A stretch of 64,000 nucleotides of DNA, from the NCBI GenBank assembly GCA_964023205.1, contig OZ026835.1, forward strand, positions 9,630,414-9,694,413. The letters are read 5' to 3'. The notes beneath the pieces were generated by a model. The model saw only the letters and a list, made by a program, of their open reading frames with translations. It had not been told where the DNA came from and ran no database searches. The stretch is from Lutraria lutraria. Lineage: Eukaryota; Mollusca; Bivalvia; Venerida; Mactridae. The translations under genes and the position numbers were made by a program. Shown one piece after another: positions 11,420-22,700 of this stretch (position 1 is its first letter; each line of letters opens with the position of its first letter).

Positions 11420-14400
11420 TCAGTTGTTCCACACACTGTTAAACATTGGCATATGTTGCCTTGGTTCATTTTCCTCAGTAATTCCTGCTAGTACATCACC
11501 AGTCTGCGATGCCATGGCCTGAAAAAACACCAAATATACATATTTTGTCAGATTAGTTACTGCTAAACATAAGGGTCAACAGTTCTCTAAATATCACCAG
11601 ACCTCTTTCAAAGGACTGAGGTCAAACAATCCTGCATCAGCTGCATATAACTTGAATAAATGTTAATCAAAGATAATGAAATAATAAGAAACCCACAAAA
11701 TTGGTGTGTAAGACAAATCAATTGAAAGAATAATCCAACAAAGGCAAAACAATTCATGACACTCAAGGATTTTTTTTCAGTTGGGCACATTTCCTTAACA
11801 GAATGACACTAATGTAACATATGCCTTCCTGTTTTACTGAGCAAGTAAGACTAGAATGCAAATAGAGCAAAAACATTACATGCCAGATTATATGATGTAG
11901 AGGAGTATTTTCTTTAGTTTAAAGAGAAAGCTCTCTCAGAAAGTCAAGTAAAAAAAAAATACTGTGTTTTGGTGTCCATGACAAATGAAAATCTAAGGCA
12001 AATATTTTCATTTATAACAAAATGATAATGATTTTTCAACAAGGCAGATTTACATGTACATGTATATACAATGAGAACAAATTACAAAATGACAGCCATA
12101 AAGAGAAGTAACTGGATGGAGTACTGTCTAATGATAAGTAAATTCTATGTTCTAATACATACCATTTTAGCATCGGAGTATTGCATCTGTTGTGGTTTCA
12201 TTACGTAAGCTGAACCTGGTCTTGAGAAATGTGCATATTCTGACTTAGGTACTGATGGGTCTGCAGCTGTAACCTGTAAAATGTTCAATGATAAAGACTT
12301 AATTAGAGCAAAAATATAAGAAAAAACTCATAGTTCATACATGACGCAGGGAAGTTGTAGATTATATGATACATGTTTATGCTGCACACCTTTGAAGTTG
12401 TTGGACTTCTTCACAGACAACTGATCAATATTTTTTTTAATATTACAGTTTAAAGGTTTTCAAAGATGTACATGAAAAGAAAGGCAGAATGCATTAATGA
12501 GGGTATCAAAGATAAGCAGGACTGTTGACCATTTGTATGAATCGGGGTTCTCAATAACAGCAGGCTGCAGGCCAATTTAGCCGCTTAAAAATGTGTTTGG
12601 GCCGGTTAGGAATCTCAAAAGTTTATAAAATATTGCTAGAAAATGCCCGGACCCCCCCCCCCCCTTTTCAGGCCTGTTAGTCTGGCTTTTGGACCTGTTG
12701 GCCACAAACTTATTGAGAACCCTGATGAATACTTAAGACTCTAATAAGGCACATGTTTCTTCATGACATGTTAAAGTTTCATCCATGTTTCATTCAGATT
12801 CACATATTGTGGACAAGTTGCCATTTTCACTTTGAAAATGGAAGGGAATATGTTAGTACTGGTAGGAAATACAGTAGCACAGGTTAGGTAAATATTTGCC
12901 AATGCATATACTATAACTGTTAAAAGATAGAAAAAATCCAATACAAAAAAAAAACCTCCTCTGATGCATTTACTTGTGTTCAAAAGAACCCTCATTATAT
13001 ACAATAAAAAAGTCATGTACTTTACCTTTTTAACAATATCCATATCAATTAATTGTGATTTTGTAGTTCTACGACAGCCAGCTGCAGCAAAAAATGGCCA
13101 TATACCATCCATAGCTGAGGCAAAGTCAACAGCAGTTCTATAATGTACAAGTTACAAACCAAATTTATTAACACAATATACATACAGGAACAACTTTACT
13201 TGTAGTATACCGGCGCCTCATATTCCCGCGGTACTTATCATTAAAACTAAAGAAAACACAAATAAAAGAACTTATCTTGCATTAATCAATTGATATTTCT
13301 CTCGTTTTATTTCTTACGGCCTGTTTTGGAATAATCTTATTTTTCTCACACTTGTGTGAATGTTCTAAAATACATTCTGGATCAACTGACGGCGGCAGCC
13401 ATATTTTAAAAGTACATTCTCATATTACCGCAGTAACCACTTCCTGACTAGCCCCATAATTATTGCTTAAACAATTGCATAAGATGAAGTACCTATAACT
13501 GTCAATCAATATTCGAGTGACGTCATGGGTTAGCGCAAACAGACGACCAGTATTTGTGATTCATAAAACGACATGAAAATAACAATAAGTAGCAAGCCAT
13601 CTTTAGCAGTTGTCTATGAGCATTGAAAATAAGTTTATATTCATATAATCTTTTAGGGCTGTCCCAATACAGATCTCAGCTGATATAATACGTATTGTGA
13701 TACAGTACTAGCGATATGCGATATCTACGATCATGTGACGATATAAAAGTATTTCTAAGTAATGAAAAACATTATAATATTAGTGTTTTTTGGTACTCAG
13801 CACACTTGTTTTGTTCTAGAAAGTCCTAATTAACTGTTAAAAGGTATAAAACTAAAATTGCCTTGCACTTAAAGTCAGCAAACTGATTCACAAATGTTTA
13901 GTTGATTTTGTTAAATTATATTTCAATTTTTAAAATTTCTCCTGTTACTCACAATGCATTGTATCCCCTGACGTAAAAGCACGGTCAGTACCGGAAAATT
14001 GGAATTCATACAGTATTCTGACTATTAGCCAAATAAAATTGTTTAAAGAATCAGGTTTTATGATTATTGAAAAAGAATTCTAAATTAATATTAATTTTTT
14101 GAAACCTTCACAGGGCTCCAGATAAAGGGCGAAATTGCGTAAATACGCATTAGTTTTTCCGAAATACGCATAAAAAATATTTCTAAAGCACACCGATATG
14201 CACTCAAAATCCCAGGTACCCGTTTTACTCAACTATCAAATTTAAATGTAGTATCTGTGACTAGTGATTTAATTGAACATATCGAATAAGGCAAATATAT
14301 TGCATATAAGCTACATGTACATTCTTCACTGGATGCAAAACAAGCTCATGAGGATGGTGTACGCATTATATATAGAAGAATACAATACAACAAAGTACAT

Positions 14401-16736
14401 TTAAAAGGTAACACTTTAGTGTGTGTTTGTGCTTATAAGTGAATTCTCTTTATAGTGGTTCCCATGATCGTCATTACCCTTTAAAAATTCGTAATACCCC
14501 CCCCCCCCCCCCCTACAAAACATTTAAGGGGTAAAATACCCCCTGCTAAAGAAAGCACTGAGTATTTTACCCCTTGTCCAATTATTTATCTGGAGCCCTG
14601 CCTTCAACGAGGATGTTATGATTACGAGATGTATGTGTTCTAAGGTTGCTAGTTCCACCACTATACAGATTGAAGTGACAATTCTTAGAGACTGCTACGT
14701 GATTCTTTGTTTCATCAGTCAGCAAACCAAAATACTGCCATATTTTTATGTAAAATTACTTGGTGGCGTTTTAATGTTTACACACTTTATAGGTTAAGCT
14801 AGCTGGCACTCAAACCAGCTGTTTGAATATTTGTTCATGTGTCTGAAAATTTAAATGCCGGATCTATATTTCGGAAAATTAGAAAATCTGTTCCTCATTT
14901 GTTAAAAGAAAAGTTCTTAAACATCATTTAATAAATTAATTTAATTTACATCAACTTGGCAAAATCTGAATATTTGATTCATATCCGTAGTCTAGCTTTA
15001 CCTCACGTGGCTAATGTCTTTAAATATAGAATATGGAGTTGAGAAAGCATTGTCGACGATTAAATGAGAGAAAATTTGAAAATCTTGTTCAGTTGTTAAA
15101 CATTCTAGGAGTTATTAACGTAAAAGTAAAAAAAACGCGATACGGCCGATATGGGACCTAACGATACGATACACATATCGTTCAGCACTGTACTGGTACG
15201 TATTGATACACGGCCATATCGGGACAGCCCTTTAATCTTTTGATTTTGCAAATACCTTTATATGGGAAAAAAACTATTGCTGAAACTGTAAGAACAAAAC
15301 GAAAGTAGCCTCTTTGTGTAAGTAGGTGACCTACAGGTGGCGCATCGTTCTGTTTATACCAGAAGTATGATATACCGCGGATATATGGGTACCGCGGAAA
15401 TACGAGGCGCGAGTATAATGAAGGCATACCATGCAAATCTGTACATATGTATTTATAATGCATTATATATGACTGATTCAGCAATAATTTAATAAGTGTG
15501 ATAATGAAAAAGAACATTAGAAAATGTTAATATACACTGTTACAAAGACAAGCTAACATGGATGAATTGATTAGGGAAGAATGTTTTTTTAGAAATTTAT
15601 TAGAAATGAGCAGAAAATGAATTTGGGAAAAATGTTTGGGACAAGGCAAGAGGAAGTGACATAAAAAATCAGTTAGTTTTGACAAAATAAAAATTCATGC
15701 ACAAACCTTCCCTGGCTGTCTTTCAAACTGAGATCAGGATTATGTTCCATTAACTTCATTATAACTTTTCCATGTCCTTGAAATGCTGCAGAATGTAAAG
15801 GTGTCCACTGTGTACCTTTGTTTGGAAGATTAATGTCAGCCCTAAAATTAAATAAATATTATAATGCATGAAAACTATATGAAGGACACTGAATTATTGT
15901 GATTCACCAAAAATACTTTGATATTCAAATTAGATGTAACATGTCAAACTCAATGAGTATTTTAACAATAGCTTGAAACATTGAAAAAAAATATACAAAA
16001 TGTAATGCCAAGGGTGTCAACAGGGCAGAAAGTGCATCTTCAAAGAAATTTAAATTAGTTAAATATACCAGTCACGGCTGCTTCACTTACATGACCACAC
16101 ACTGTAACACATGAGAAGAAGAAGACAATAGAATTATACATATGTACAAACCCGTGACTTAGCAGTAACTCAACAGTTTCAGAATATCCCCAGAATGATG
16201 CTATACCAAGTGGAGTCATACCATCGCGAGATCTTTCATTAACATTTGCACCCCTCCTAATCAAATCTTCAACAGCCTAAATAGAACACAAATGGTAATA
16301 ATTCAAACAGTGCATACCAGGACAGAGGTATTGAAATCATTTGATTTTTTAAACAATTTATTGGAATAAAAGTAATAACTGTAATAAGAATATTTGTCTA
16401 TATCTCAATAGACTTTAGGTGTGTTGATGTTTCAATAAAAGTATAAAATGAGCATTCATTTAGTTTTAAATTAACTACAGTCTTAATATAACGACGTTTC
16501 GTGAACACTTCAAAACATATTAAAAAATCACTACTGTCCGAATACTATGACACTACAAACATCAAAATATAATTACTATGGACAGTTTCTTTAAATAAAC
16601 TTCAATAGAAGAACGATAAGAAATATAAATAAACATTAAATCAATACATAAATTTCAAATTTAGGGCCAGAAAGGACCACCATACCCGTAAATCTCCGTT
16701 AGCAGCGGCGATAGCAACCGACATGGACGCGGCCAT
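11420..16736 (-). CDS. Small ankyrin-repeat protein, 6 exons, 210 aa
   Basis: Coding exons in transcript order on the minus strand: 16736-16686, 16276-16152, 15841-15707, 13137-13026, 12273-12163, 11518-11420. All boundaries are GT/AG and phases agree (633 nt including TGA). The product starts MAASMSVAIAAANGDL. About four ankyrin repeats cover residues ~3-115: a first helix pair ending in LIRRGANVN, DGMTPLGIASFWGYSETVELLL (35-56), TQWTPLHSAAFQGHGKVI (69-86), and a degenerate last repeat QGRTAVDFAS (102-111). The C-terminal ~95 residues are non-ankyrin, contain a SRPGSAYV segment and end in SVWNN. No signal peptide, membrane segment or catalytic domain is visible, so a soluble adaptor role is likely, but I cannot name an orthologue. 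An upstream methionine choice is possible (M1 or M5). The gene is convergent with YJU2 and divergent from TMTC1. Confidence 0.88.
12543..12724. mobile_element. 182-bp MITE with 15-bp TIRs and 6-bp TSD ATGAAT
   Basis: The left end CGGGGTTCTCAATAA (12543-12557) pairs with TTATTGAGAACCCTG (12710-12724), 14 of 15 positions. Direct repeats ATGAAT flank it exactly (12537-12542 and 12725-12730). It sits in the intron between ankyrin-gene exons 4 and 5 (12274-13025). The interior holds a 13-C run (12652-12664) and GGCC-rich words. It shares CAGGG-type ends and a 6-bp duplication with the element at 14111-14600. Confidence 0.85.
13655..15232. mobile_element. hAT-like non-autonomous element with 8-9-bp TSD
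   Basis: AGGGCTGTCCCAATA at the left (13655-13669) mirrors TATCGGGACAGCCCT at the right (about 15217-15231). TAATCTTTT occurs directly on both sides (13646-13654 and 15233-15241), an 8-9-bp target duplication typical of hAT transposons. Subterminal regions are rich in CGATA/GATAC words at both ends, possible transposase-binding repeats. It contains the 14111-14600 MITE; without that it is about 1.08 kb. No coding frame is visible. Confidence 0.8.
14111..14600. mobile_element. 490-bp MITE with perfect 16-bp TIRs and TSD CCTTCA
   Basis: CAGGGCTCCAGATAAA (14111-14126) and TTTATCTGGAGCCCTG (14585-14600) are exact reverse complements. The hexamer CCTTCA flanks both ends (14105-14110 and 14601-14606). 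The interior includes a 17-C homopolymer (14497-14513) and repeated ACGCATA/TACCCC words. It is the innermost of three nested insertions in this intron and therefore probably the youngest. Confidence 0.85.
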
Positions 16737-17104
16737 GTTCGTTTTTGTTGCCGCTTGGATAAAATCCAGTCGGTCTGTATTCCGTAAAATGTACAAACGA
16801 GAAAAACATCTCGGCTAGAGGCCCTTTGATTATGTCACCGAATTTGTATCATGCAAGTGTTAAAAGAAAATAAATAACTTATAATATAATTTCTAATGTA
16901 TGGCTAAATTAAACACAATGTTAAAAAACAGGTGATTGATACAAAATAACACATTGTTGCTCGAATAATTATAATGATCAGCCTACGCATTAATTTACGT
17001 CATGAGCTTCATAGTTTTAGAATCACAACCGAAGTTAACAAAAGTATATCGTTAAAGACTGTCATTTCTACGGTGGCATAAAGGGAACATTGGAAATATT
17101 ATAT

Positions 17105-17190
17105 TTACCGCGTGCGTACGTGATAATTACCACGTGCGTACGTGATAGCTACTGTGTGCGCTCGTGATAGCTACTACATGCGCGATATTA
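17105..17190. repeat. 22-bp CpG-rich tandem repeat, about 3.7 copies
   Basis: The unit is close to TACCACGTGCGTACGTGATAGC and repeats with substitutions four times, the last copy partial. CACGTG and TACGTA palindromes recur in it. It lies about 370 bases upstream of the ankyrin gene start, in the shared intergenic region. Confidence 0.7.
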
Positions 17191-19287
17191 GAATGTCGCT
17201 TCATAGACATAGCTCAAATATAGCTATGATAGCTACTTTAATAGAAATCCCACTTAATCATATGCATTTTCGATTGGACAATTTTATTGAAGCATTTTTT
17301 AAAGTGGAAAGCCACGCATCCTTCATTCGAAAGATTCACACGGAGACGTTGGCCATTATTAGGTTATATCTGGTGCAGAATCCATAGACACCACATATAG
17401 TTAAATCTATTAAGATACTGGGTATTAAACTAGCCGTTAAACTGGATACAAATACAAAAGAAACAAATGTTTTGATAACATGTTTTAAATTATTACCATA
17501 ATTCGATAGGAGATAATTCCTTGAGCTACAGTATATTCAAATGTAATTTTGTTATGTCCCTTTACGCCTTAAAACTCGCGGTTTTAACTTCTACCCAAGG
17601 CAGTACAATTAAGTGTCAGATGAAATAGTTTAGTTTAAGAAGATTAACACCTCTGAGTTTTAAAAGAACAACTAAAACAGATAAAATATTAAGGATATCG
17701 TGAACAATGTATCGTCAGACCATGCCACATGTTGTACAAAACATATATTTCATAAACACGTTTATGTAGTCTAATATCCCGTGAAATCGCTTGTGTTTAA
17801 TTATTATAACAGGGACCAACATTTCTTGAGCATTTAGTTGAAAGGCCATCCCTGGGAATAACATAATGTATTTATTGATACATTGTCTTAATTCGAAGGT
17901 CATTATTTTTTTTGTACTAAATAATTAATGACGGTTTTAAAATAATGGCCTTAATTTACTGGGTGACCTTACTCACAGACGGCCGCTAATAAAGGTTCGA
18001 CTGTTCGTATAATTTTAACACCACAGAGATGCGCTGTTTATTTTCCATTTCATTTCATATAGTGTATTCAAGTTTCTGAATATCATTAAATTTTACAAAA
18101 ATCGGCTAGTGATCGCATGCCGTTCCATTCACTAAACCAGCAACAAACACAATGTGAGCGGAGCTTGTCAAATAGAGCTTCCCAAGTTCTTTTTTATTTG
18201 ACACATTGAAGGAAGGATGTGCACGAAGGGTGACAACAAACACACCACAGATTACTGAATTCGACTAAAGCCAGCGCGGTGCCAGGATGTTGAGGATTAG
18301 AGGCGAGCACGTATACTCGTATCATATATTTATATTATTTCATTTTCGTAGATTTGAAGATGAAGTACGGTAAAACCCTATACTAAAACCATTTTTTTGA
18401 CATGGGACAAAAATAGTCTTGATATCGGGTCTGCCTCATTGAAATTCAAATGGTTGAACTAATGAGACGGTTGCTCAATGCGATTGGACAATACATTTAT
18501 GTATATTTCACGAGCCATTTTGAATATACCTGTATATTATTAAATAACTTAGATTTATCACCAGCCCCAACAAGGAAGTTGGAAATCATTCACGAACCAT
18601 TAGATTCATTTTACTTTTATTTTCTGTATATCTATGATTTAGTGATACACATTGGAATGACAACTTATACACAATACTACATTCACTTGAACAATAAACT
18701 CGTCCTGACAATATCTTTGAATCACAAAAGAAACAAAATGGTGCTATGTAATACGATGCGGTTCGGTGCGGTGCAGTTTTTAAAACGTCTAGGGAAGAAC
18801 ATTGGTGTAATATTTGTTTGATGTTAAATTAAGCAGTTTTGAAAGTTCAAGTAACGGATTTAGTAAAATCACATACATGTGATGACATGTATATGAATGA
18901 GTTCCTCATTTCTGCTCCCTAATAAACACAACATTTATTGTAATATTTCAGACTTTCGACTGTTGTCCAATAGTTTATGCTTATTCCTTGATATTGGAGC
19001 AAATCTATTATCCCTATCAAAAGCATTTAATCTAGATACCCTAATTTAATCATATACTTCTGTGTCTCTATGTATCATTATAAACATGATTTCTTTTATA
19101 CGCGATTCTTAAAATTTAAAATTCATTTTAGCATTTTTAAAACTATAAAACCTTTTCAATAGCAGTGTATTAATTTTTGGTCTTTCCTTTTATCATAATT
19201 ATGTAGATTATGATTGTAAACCTAGCCAGTATAAACCATGTCTAGTCAGCATACACATTCTACACCAATGCGAGTCACCCGTTAAAA

Positions 19288-19298
19288 TATATAAAAGG
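19288..19298 (+). promoter_or_regulatory. TATA-box candidate for TMTC1
   Basis: TATATAAAAGG at 19288-19298 is a strong TATA consensus 163 bases before the TMTC1 ATG, which would give a 5' UTR of about 130-140 nt. In an AT-rich region a chance match is possible, but the trailing GG and the more G/C-rich sequence after it support a real core promoter. Confidence 0.5.
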
Positions 19299-19460
19299 CG
19301 ACCGTGGATTTTATATAAACAAATAACGCATTTCCAATGTAAAGTGAGTTTACTGCGCGCGTAAGAGGGAAAAGTAAGCAGTTCGTTGATTCAATAAAGT
19401 TTTTAAGCTTCAATACGACAGCGACCAAGTTTAAAACTGTGACTACACCTACCTATCACT

Positions 19461-19792
19461 ATGTTTGTACGATATAAATCTGTAAAACAGACGGAAAATA
19501 ATAATTATTTGAAAATTAATCAGAATTATGAGAAGGATTTAACAAGATTCAAACTGAATATTAATTGGACTTGTGTTATCTATATACTACCGGCTTGTGT
19601 GGCGTTCTTGTCTTACGTTAATGGACTGCACGGGGATCTCGTGCACGATGATATATATGCTATCAAACTTAACCCGGATGTGCACGGGGGTAATGCGATT
19701 ATGCACGTGTTTTCTAATGATTTCTGGGGCCGCCCTATACACACGGATCAGAGTCACAAATCGTACCGACCGTTAACAGTATTGACATTTAG
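19461..19792 (+). CDS. TMTC1: TMTC1 exon 1 (N terminus, first helix, VHDD motif)
   Basis: It encodes residues 1-110 plus two bases of the Arg111 codon. The start is the first ATG after the TATA candidate. A basic, Asn/Lys-rich cytosolic leader (1-33) precedes a hydrophobic helix (VIYILPACVAFLSYV). The lumenal loop carries GDLVHDD, NPDV, NDFWG and SHKSYRPLTVLTFR, all family hallmarks. The donor AG|GTAAGT is a strong consensus. A second open frame overlapping it at 19573-19776 is a shadow. Confidence 0.93.
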
Positions 19793-22700
19793 GTAAGTCA
19801 CTTAAAATAGTTCTTAACTATTCTTGATCAACTGCATGTATGACTGCTATTGTCATAATTATGTCACAGTAAAACTGTTGTATTAATAACTAGTCATGCA
19901 TTTATGGAACAAGTTATTGCAAACTTGGTAAGATTTAATCAATATATATTTAAAAACTGTAGAAATTATTTGTTTAGCTTTCGATTGCGACTTTAGTACG
20001 CTCCCCTATAGGCCTAACGATCAAAATGCCTTCAATTTCCCAAATTGACATCATATATAAATGTTTTGATAAGTTTTCAAATCGAAAACATCGTGTCTAT
20101 TTCATAGACATTTTAGTGAAACACAGACATCTATTATGCCTCTTCGCCTAAATGTTTATAATTCCCCTAAATTAACTCGATATTTTTCAAAATAAGAATC
20201 GGATTAGTCGACGAAAATGTTATTTTTTTCTGTTGTATTACAGAAAATCAATTTTTACTTGAATACAGATAATAAAATATAGAAAATCTGCTGATTTCAG
20301 GGTCCGATTTGAACTTTCTGATATTATTAATATGGGTCACTGTAGGGCTAATCTTATTATAACTTACTTAACCTCTTAAGTGTGTAATTCAATTAAATAA
20401 AACATATTAATGTCAACTTAATTTCTAATGGTGTTTGACAAATGTTTAATGAACCGTGTATGTCAATCGATACATTTTTTAAAACTAGATTAAAGAGGAG
20501 GTACTCCAGACGTTTTATATATCAACAAATTACTATCATAAATTTGCATGATGGTGATTGAAAATCACAAAAATGCTATACTTAGCTTATCACTCGCATC
20601 CCCACCAAGCACTTGCTTAATTCTTCCGATAGGCAGAGATATACAATGTTGGACATGTAGTACAATGTATATCAATTAACGTCATTATTTAGTTTGCTTC
20701 AATTATTTAAGATTTTTAAAAACAAAATTAAAGAATTATTAATAATGACTGCCCCATGAAGTGATTTTAGTATAATTGCGTATTTTGGTGACAGTTTATT
20801 ATTCCAAGAACTCGATGTAGTGTCTGTCGCTAAATCTCCATTGTTCTGTCACGGTGCATGTCTCGGTACATCCTCTATGCCCCGACATTTCAAGGATTAA
20901 GCCGGTTCTGAATATTTTTCCGGCATCCGGGAATGTTCGCCGGATCGAGCCGGATCAATAAGGTCCATCCTGGATGATTACGGTGACATCTGATTCAGAG
21001 TTATTCTCCCGGTTTGACAGGGTCTCTCCTGGACCACTCATCCGGGACCAACTGGGGTTCCAGTCCTGGACTGTGAGAATGAGGCTTAAAATAATTTGAA
21101 TTGGATATCTTATGAATTAATATATTTAAATACTATGCACAGAAAATATTAAGAATGGTATTTCGTTCTTTTAGTTCAATAAGATTGTTACTTTTTATGT
21201 AAAATACAATATTCATTACACATGTAGTACATTATTGCGTTGGCCGGACAGGACCAATTTTACATTTTCCGTTTTCTTCTGATGATTGCCGTATTAAAGA
21301 TTCAGTATACATCCGGGCTATAAACTGAACAAAAAACCGTGTTACGAAAGAATGATCAAAACTTCATTCATGCTGCATTTAACCATGAAAAGGTAATATC
21401 GAATCCCAAAGTCGATTTTAATAAAGTTATATATTAATGTCGATGCATATTCAAATAAAGAATGCTCTAAATTTACGATGTTTATGATATCCCGTTTTTA
21501 ACCAAACATTGAAACGTACATTTGTCCTGTTGTCTTTTTTTTATTATATCACGTTTTGATGAGCATAATAATTTATGTTCAAACGCATGTAATTTTATGT
21601 TGATATCGATGTACCGCATGCGCACATGTTTATGTATAAAATGCAATTTTTTTATTTGATTGGCTCATAAATATCACTAGAAAACATGCATTTGTCATGT
21701 CGAATTTGAGTATAAAACGAAATGAAAGCCTTCTTTTTTCAAATATCAAAACAGACAGTAGGTAATTTCATGGCAATAAATTCGAACGTTCTCTGAAGAT
21801 TCGAAAAACACGTGTCTAATGATGACTACGTTGAAACCTCTCCCAAGCTACTTACTTTGGGAGTATCAAAATTATGTAGTTGAGACGTTGTTGCTCTAGA
21901 GAGAATAAATAATTAATAGTTAAATCGTACTGTGGGAAAAATCACGCTGTTGTTAAAGGGAGGTTGTTGCTCATGAGAGGCTGCACTGTATCTGTCGTGT
22001 TTTGTTATTATTACGTTAATAAAATACTCACGATGTTCCGGAATAACGGAATCTATTTCACGCAATTTTCCATGAAACATAATTATGTAGAAAACTGTCG
22101 ACCGTTTTGTCAAAAGTACTCTTAAAGTTTTTCTCTCTTGAAACAGGATTCAGCTGCGCTTTAGTTAATCTGGTTCCCGTTTCTTGATACTGTTCACCAA
22201 AGGATTGTCTCAGTACATCCAGAAACAAAGGGAACCAGTTTACGCCTTTAGCCCGGCCAGTGACTATATATATAACGAAACCAGTTGACAATTTTAATAT
22301 ATACATGTATATAATACAATGTAATGTTAATTATTTTTTATTATTTATAACATGCAATATGGAATACCTGGTCCGGCCGAGAAAGCAAAGAAATGTTAGA
22401 ATGTATTTGTTATATAGTTAGATACCAAAGTAAGTCGTGTTTATATACTAAATATCTGTCCAAACTTTTGTCCTCTGTGAACTCGATTTGCTTCTTCATG
22501 ATTTTATTCGCATTGTGTGTAATTTGTATATTATCAAGTTAAACGGTCCAAAATATTACTCATTATTTTGATGGCGGAGATACGAAATAAATCTCGGCGC
22601 AACCTGGGTTTATTGATACTGAGCCCAGGTTTTATGAAGATAAAATCTATATCACATAAAATCAGACATAATTTTTTCGGTACAAACATTAACATGCGAA

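Larger units (their letters stand above)
13208..15415. mobile_element. Outer inverted-repeat element with TA target site
   Basis: The left TIR (13208-13234, starting TACCGGCGCCTCATATTC) and right TIR (15389-15415) match at about 23 of 27 positions when one is reverse-complemented. TA dinucleotides flank both ends (13206-13207 and 15416-15417), as for Tc1/mariner-type insertions. Without the later insertions the element would be only about 0.6 kb. No open frame resembles a transposase. Confidence 0.65.
13138..15706. other. Ankyrin-gene intron 3, almost entirely transposon
   Basis: This 2.57-kb intron lies between exons 3 and 4. An outer inverted-repeat element (13208-15415) makes up 86% of it, and this contains a hAT-like element (13655-15232) that contains a smaller MITE (14111-14600). 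Exon sequence resumes cleanly on both sides. The remaining introns of the gene (11519-12162, 15842-16151, 16277-16685) show nothing notable. Confidence 0.85.
16737..19460. other. Divergent intergenic region between the ankyrin gene and TMTC1
   Basis: No exon is supported on either strand; the longest open frames (around 17142-17387 and 18450-18821) lack family resemblance and splice support. It holds a short CpG-rich tandem repeat (17105-17190). A TATA-like box lies at 19288-19298 before TMTC1. The first ~100 bases next to 16736 would be the ankyrin gene's promoter and 5' UTR; no core element is obvious there. Confidence 0.5.

Noticed and set aside
18450..18821. 123-residue plus-strand frame upstream of TMTC1
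   Set aside because: No recognisable domain, Tyr/Ile/Leu-rich composition expected from AT-rich DNA, no downstream exon in phase.
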